Positions 61,301 through 64,000 of a DNA stretch of 64,000 nucleotides are shown here, in pieces (the first letter of the stretch is position 1; each line of letters opens with the position of its first letter). The notes beneath the pieces were generated by a model. That model was not told where the DNA came from, made no database searches, and saw nothing but the letters and a program-made list of their open reading frames with translations. This DNA comes from Trichoplax sp. H2. Taxonomy: Eukaryota > Placozoa > Uniplacotomia > Trichoplacea. The position numbers were made by a program, and so were the translations under genes. Location of the stretch: assembly GCA_003344405.1 (NCBI GenBank), contig NOWV01000060.1:248001-312000 (forward strand), written 5' to 3'.

Positions 61301-64000
61301 TAATATCGTAAGATAAATACCGTAGTTATTATGATGATAAATATGTCACAATATCCCAATACTTCTGAAATTAATTTGTATTCATTTCTATAGTGTGCGA
61401 TATAATATTTGTAATTCAATATTTAATATGCATTACTATTTAATTCGCTGGTAACATGAATTTGATATTATCTCTTAATTATAGAGCATCTAGTAGCCGA
61501 ATAAAGTATTGCTTGCCTAACGTCTTTGCAAAATCAAAATTGGCAACTAAAATGTAGGTCAAGAATTCATAAGCTGAAGATACGTAAATGTATTATAAGT
61601 TAGAATTATCGTTCAAAACCAATACGTACTATAAATAATGACGCAGTTAGTGTACTTAATATCATTCTTCGCATCATAAAAAATTCCCTCTAGTGATATT
61701 GAAACACTTTTTTTTGGTTAGGGTCAAAGAACTGCACGAAGATTTATGTCTAGATAATCCATCAGAGCGAAACGCGAAGCATTCTTACATCGATTATTGC
61801 CAATCGTTAACAACGTATGGTTGCTGCGTCTTTAATTTAGAGGTACTGCCACCCTAACATACGCAAAATACATCACTGCATTCTATAAAAATCTGACATC
61901 TTGTATATCTTAACTTCTGATAATATCCAGGAAGTGATTGTTGTCGCCAATAGTAAGCACAAACGTCCCAAAGCAGAATACGAGAAACGATTGCTATGTA
62001 TACATCCAAAACATGTCATTATGATTGATGCTAAAACAAAGGTAAGATCATTTACATTCTCTTATTAGCAATGGCTTTAATTGCTCTACAGGTAGATAAT
62101 AACAATCATTCTATCGCAATCTGATGTCTGGCCGTGACTTGCTGCGACATGGATAGTAGTTACGAAAAAAATATTATCAACTAGATTTAAATGGTGACTA
62201 ATTTATCTGAAACTGTAATTTTCTATATCCAAAATTAGGAAAAGATCTCGTATAATAGCTTTCAAACACTAAAACGTTGGGAACCAGGACATTTTGGCCA
62301 TGTGGTTACGATGCAGTTGACTTTTACGAATAAAGCACATACCTTCCTTCTGGAGGATGAACAGTATGTAATTTCAAATCCTAATAATAATTACAGTGAA
62401 AAATGAATTGATTCCATGCAGCATTTAGATTACTTTGTTTATATTCATGATTTTTGTTTGTATTTGAATAGGCAATGGCAGGAATTAGATCAGCTATTTT
62501 GGGCATGTATTGAAGAATTAGACTGGCAGGTAAGATTGCTGCATTGGTGATATATGTTAGTAAAGGAGAATAATCGTATATCATGATTATTATAACTATT
62601 GGTTATACTTTAACTAGTTTAAATTGTTGTTCTCATAGCGAATCTCAAAGATGAGTAAAACTCCCTGGAGTAAACTAGCTGAGGAAACTCAGACTTGGGG
62701 TCGAGCGGCAGCGGCAGCACATGCTAGAACGATTACTGTTCAGGCTGCAGCAAGATTGAGTAGTTCTACGGCTACCGAAGAAGATCTTGAAAATTATCAT
62801 AGTGTAGCAGAGTTGAAAGCAAAGACCGTCAGCCACGGTGGTAGTTTGTCTTCTTTAGGATCAGGAAGTGTAACTCTTCGTCGAAGTAGTACTGCCAAAC
62901 AGTCTTCTAATGGAAGTTCTTATTCAAGCGGCAAGGACGTTGATGAACGGCTAAGATCAGTTCCAATGCGAAGAAGATCACATCAAAATAATGGTAATGT
63001 TCAATAGATTAAAGGGATAAATAATTACGTCATAAACGAACTTAGAGGCTACGATATCGATCATTTTTATGGTATATCATCAGCTACTTTTCTTGCTTTT
63101 CATATTTATTTCAGCCTGCCATATTGTAACTTAAACTTTTTCATATCTACATTAATAATACCTTTATATACTAATTATGTACGCGGATGTAATTTTTGTA
63201 TTTGAATTTGGTCATGATGTCTAATACGTTAAGACATACGGCAATAATGCAACTGTTTCTGTCGATGATTGTTTGTACCTGTATAAATAAATTAATTTGA
63301 TTCGTATTCATGTTTGCATGGTAATATCGTAACTCAAAATATAGAAGGACGTGGATCGCCCATGAAACCTCCATCAGATACTCCAAAGTGGCGCATGAGG
63401 CAAGTGTGGGCACTTAGTCAGCCGCCAGCAATTAAGAAGCAAGTTTCTCGCGACTCTGTGAACTCTGATGCCTCATTAGATGAAAGCTGGGTTTATGTGG
63501 AAAGGCGATCATCATCATCTGGGGAGTCTACACAGACCCCAGCTACCGGTACTTCTTTATTAGATGACCAATCCAATACATGGTATCGTCGCAATCATCC
63601 GTCATCACCAGATTCAAGAAGTAAAAGAAATCAGACCGTGCGAACTTCGCCTAGGCTTGCTCAAAGAGATCGTCATCAATCCAATACCATTCCTCGTGAA
63701 GATAGTAATACTTCGCTCAATCTCTCTCTAGCTGAGAATAAAAATACCAACGACGATTACCGTAAATCGTCCTTCGTTACAAGTTCACCAACCGATTCTT
63801 TTATCGATGTTAGCACCATAGTAGATGAAGCTTACGCTAATGATACTTCTAAAGGAAGGAGTATTAGTCGTGCATCAACATCAAGCAGCATCGCGGAAAG
63901 TTTAACTACAAATGAGACAAAGAAATTACCAAGAAATTCTACTTTTGGTAGTCTAGAAAGTGAACTAGGTTATAGTAATAGTTATAAATCAACTGAGAGC
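55394..64000 (+). CDS. ankyrin-armadillo-REM-FERM protein, 3' end beyond window
   Basis: At least 1572 codons in phase: 55394-55500, 55629-55772, 56367-56498, 56783-56909, 57015-58256, 58443-58535, 58860-59071, 59239-59461, 59602-59768, 59901-60119, 60248-60434, 60502-60597, 60730-60804, 60971-61054, 61161-61273, 61485-61553, 61722-61842, 61931-62041, 62239-62363, 62472-62529, 62639-62993, 63345 onward. Domains: ankyrin repeats (about 37-165: RTPLHVGVTTGNFSIVKRLL, RTALHLVMG); acidic disordered linker; armadillo-like helices (about 510-810); a Ras-exchanger-motif-like REM/RasGEF_N domain (about 818-960: GTTLERIVEILT, ILMNLLLHRFRHPS, VWEMWLENFSDDF); FERM-like (about 1020-1235: SIEEAAKLASIQLY, SLTTYGCCVFNLE, DEQQWQELDQLFWACIEEL); then a Ser/Arg-rich tail. 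No CDC25 catalytic domain lies between REM and FERM. ATG 55394 is the first in frame after an upstream stop. I know no named family with this order. Confidence 0.85.
58722..58880 (+). repeat. duplicated splice-acceptor region before exon 7
   Basis: About 89 bp apart, two similar stretches run GAAATATCAACCTATGT.../GGAATATTAATCTATGT... and both end in a TTTTAG acceptor followed by AAAATAAG. Only the second (acceptor at 58857-58859) leads into the long open exon (ATAAGTTTATCG...). The first (58764-58769) leads quickly to a stop. A local tandem duplication of the intron/exon junction. Confidence 0.7.

Overview
This is a eukaryotic, AT-rich window (one 20-base N gap at 39890-39909) with many short GT-AG introns and 1-8 kb between genes. 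The families are animal ones: TAF11, importin-7/8, an ANKS1-type ankyrin/SAM scaffold, death-domain adaptors, a GPS-bearing adhesion GPCR and a PTB adaptor. Compact introns plus this repertoire suggest an early-branching metazoan. I think a placozoan (Trichoplax/Hoilungia type) is most likely, but that is inference, not a database match. Exon models were built by hand from splice signals, reading phase and family resemblance. Phase closes exactly from start to stop for the importin, ANKS1-like, TAF11, GPCR and PTB genes and the plus-strand death-domain gene, and through all visible exons of the last gene.

Layout. 845-9145 (+) encodes a full importin-7/8 in 27 exons. 9146-12016 is intergenic, with a long hairpin and a diverged 125-bp duplication. 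12017-14428 (-) and 15885-17502 (+) are two divergently transcribed paralogues, each with a death domain followed by a SEFIR/TIR-like domain. They share a repeat-filled promoter interval built from GTAC palindromes and a ~233-bp higher-order tandem repeat. 19913-26375 (+) is an ANKS1-like ankyrin-SAM-SAM scaffold that stops before any PTB domain. 27815-29185 (-) is TAF11.

33128-44815 (+) is an adhesion GPCR with an N-terminal C-type lectin domain, a Ser/Thr-rich stalk, a GAIN/GPS region and seven TM helices. Inside it, the N gap is flanked by two copies of the same exon and introns. They look like two alleles; one carries a 308-bp insertion with solo-LTR hallmarks. About 8.2 kb (44816-53008) then lacks recognisable genes but holds a cluster of inverted repeats and decayed repeats.

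53009-55166 (+) is a PTB-domain adaptor with a tandem array of PYSTVK-type tyrosine motifs. Only 227 bp separate its stop from the next ATG (55394), which begins a large ANK-ARM-REM-FERM protein running off the right edge.

Functionally the window mixes housekeeping genes (nuclear import, TFIID) with a dense set of signalling adaptors and receptors. The best candidates for undescribed biology are the paired DD-SEFIR adaptors, the ANK-ARM-REM-FERM protein and the PTB/tandem-tyrosine adaptor.
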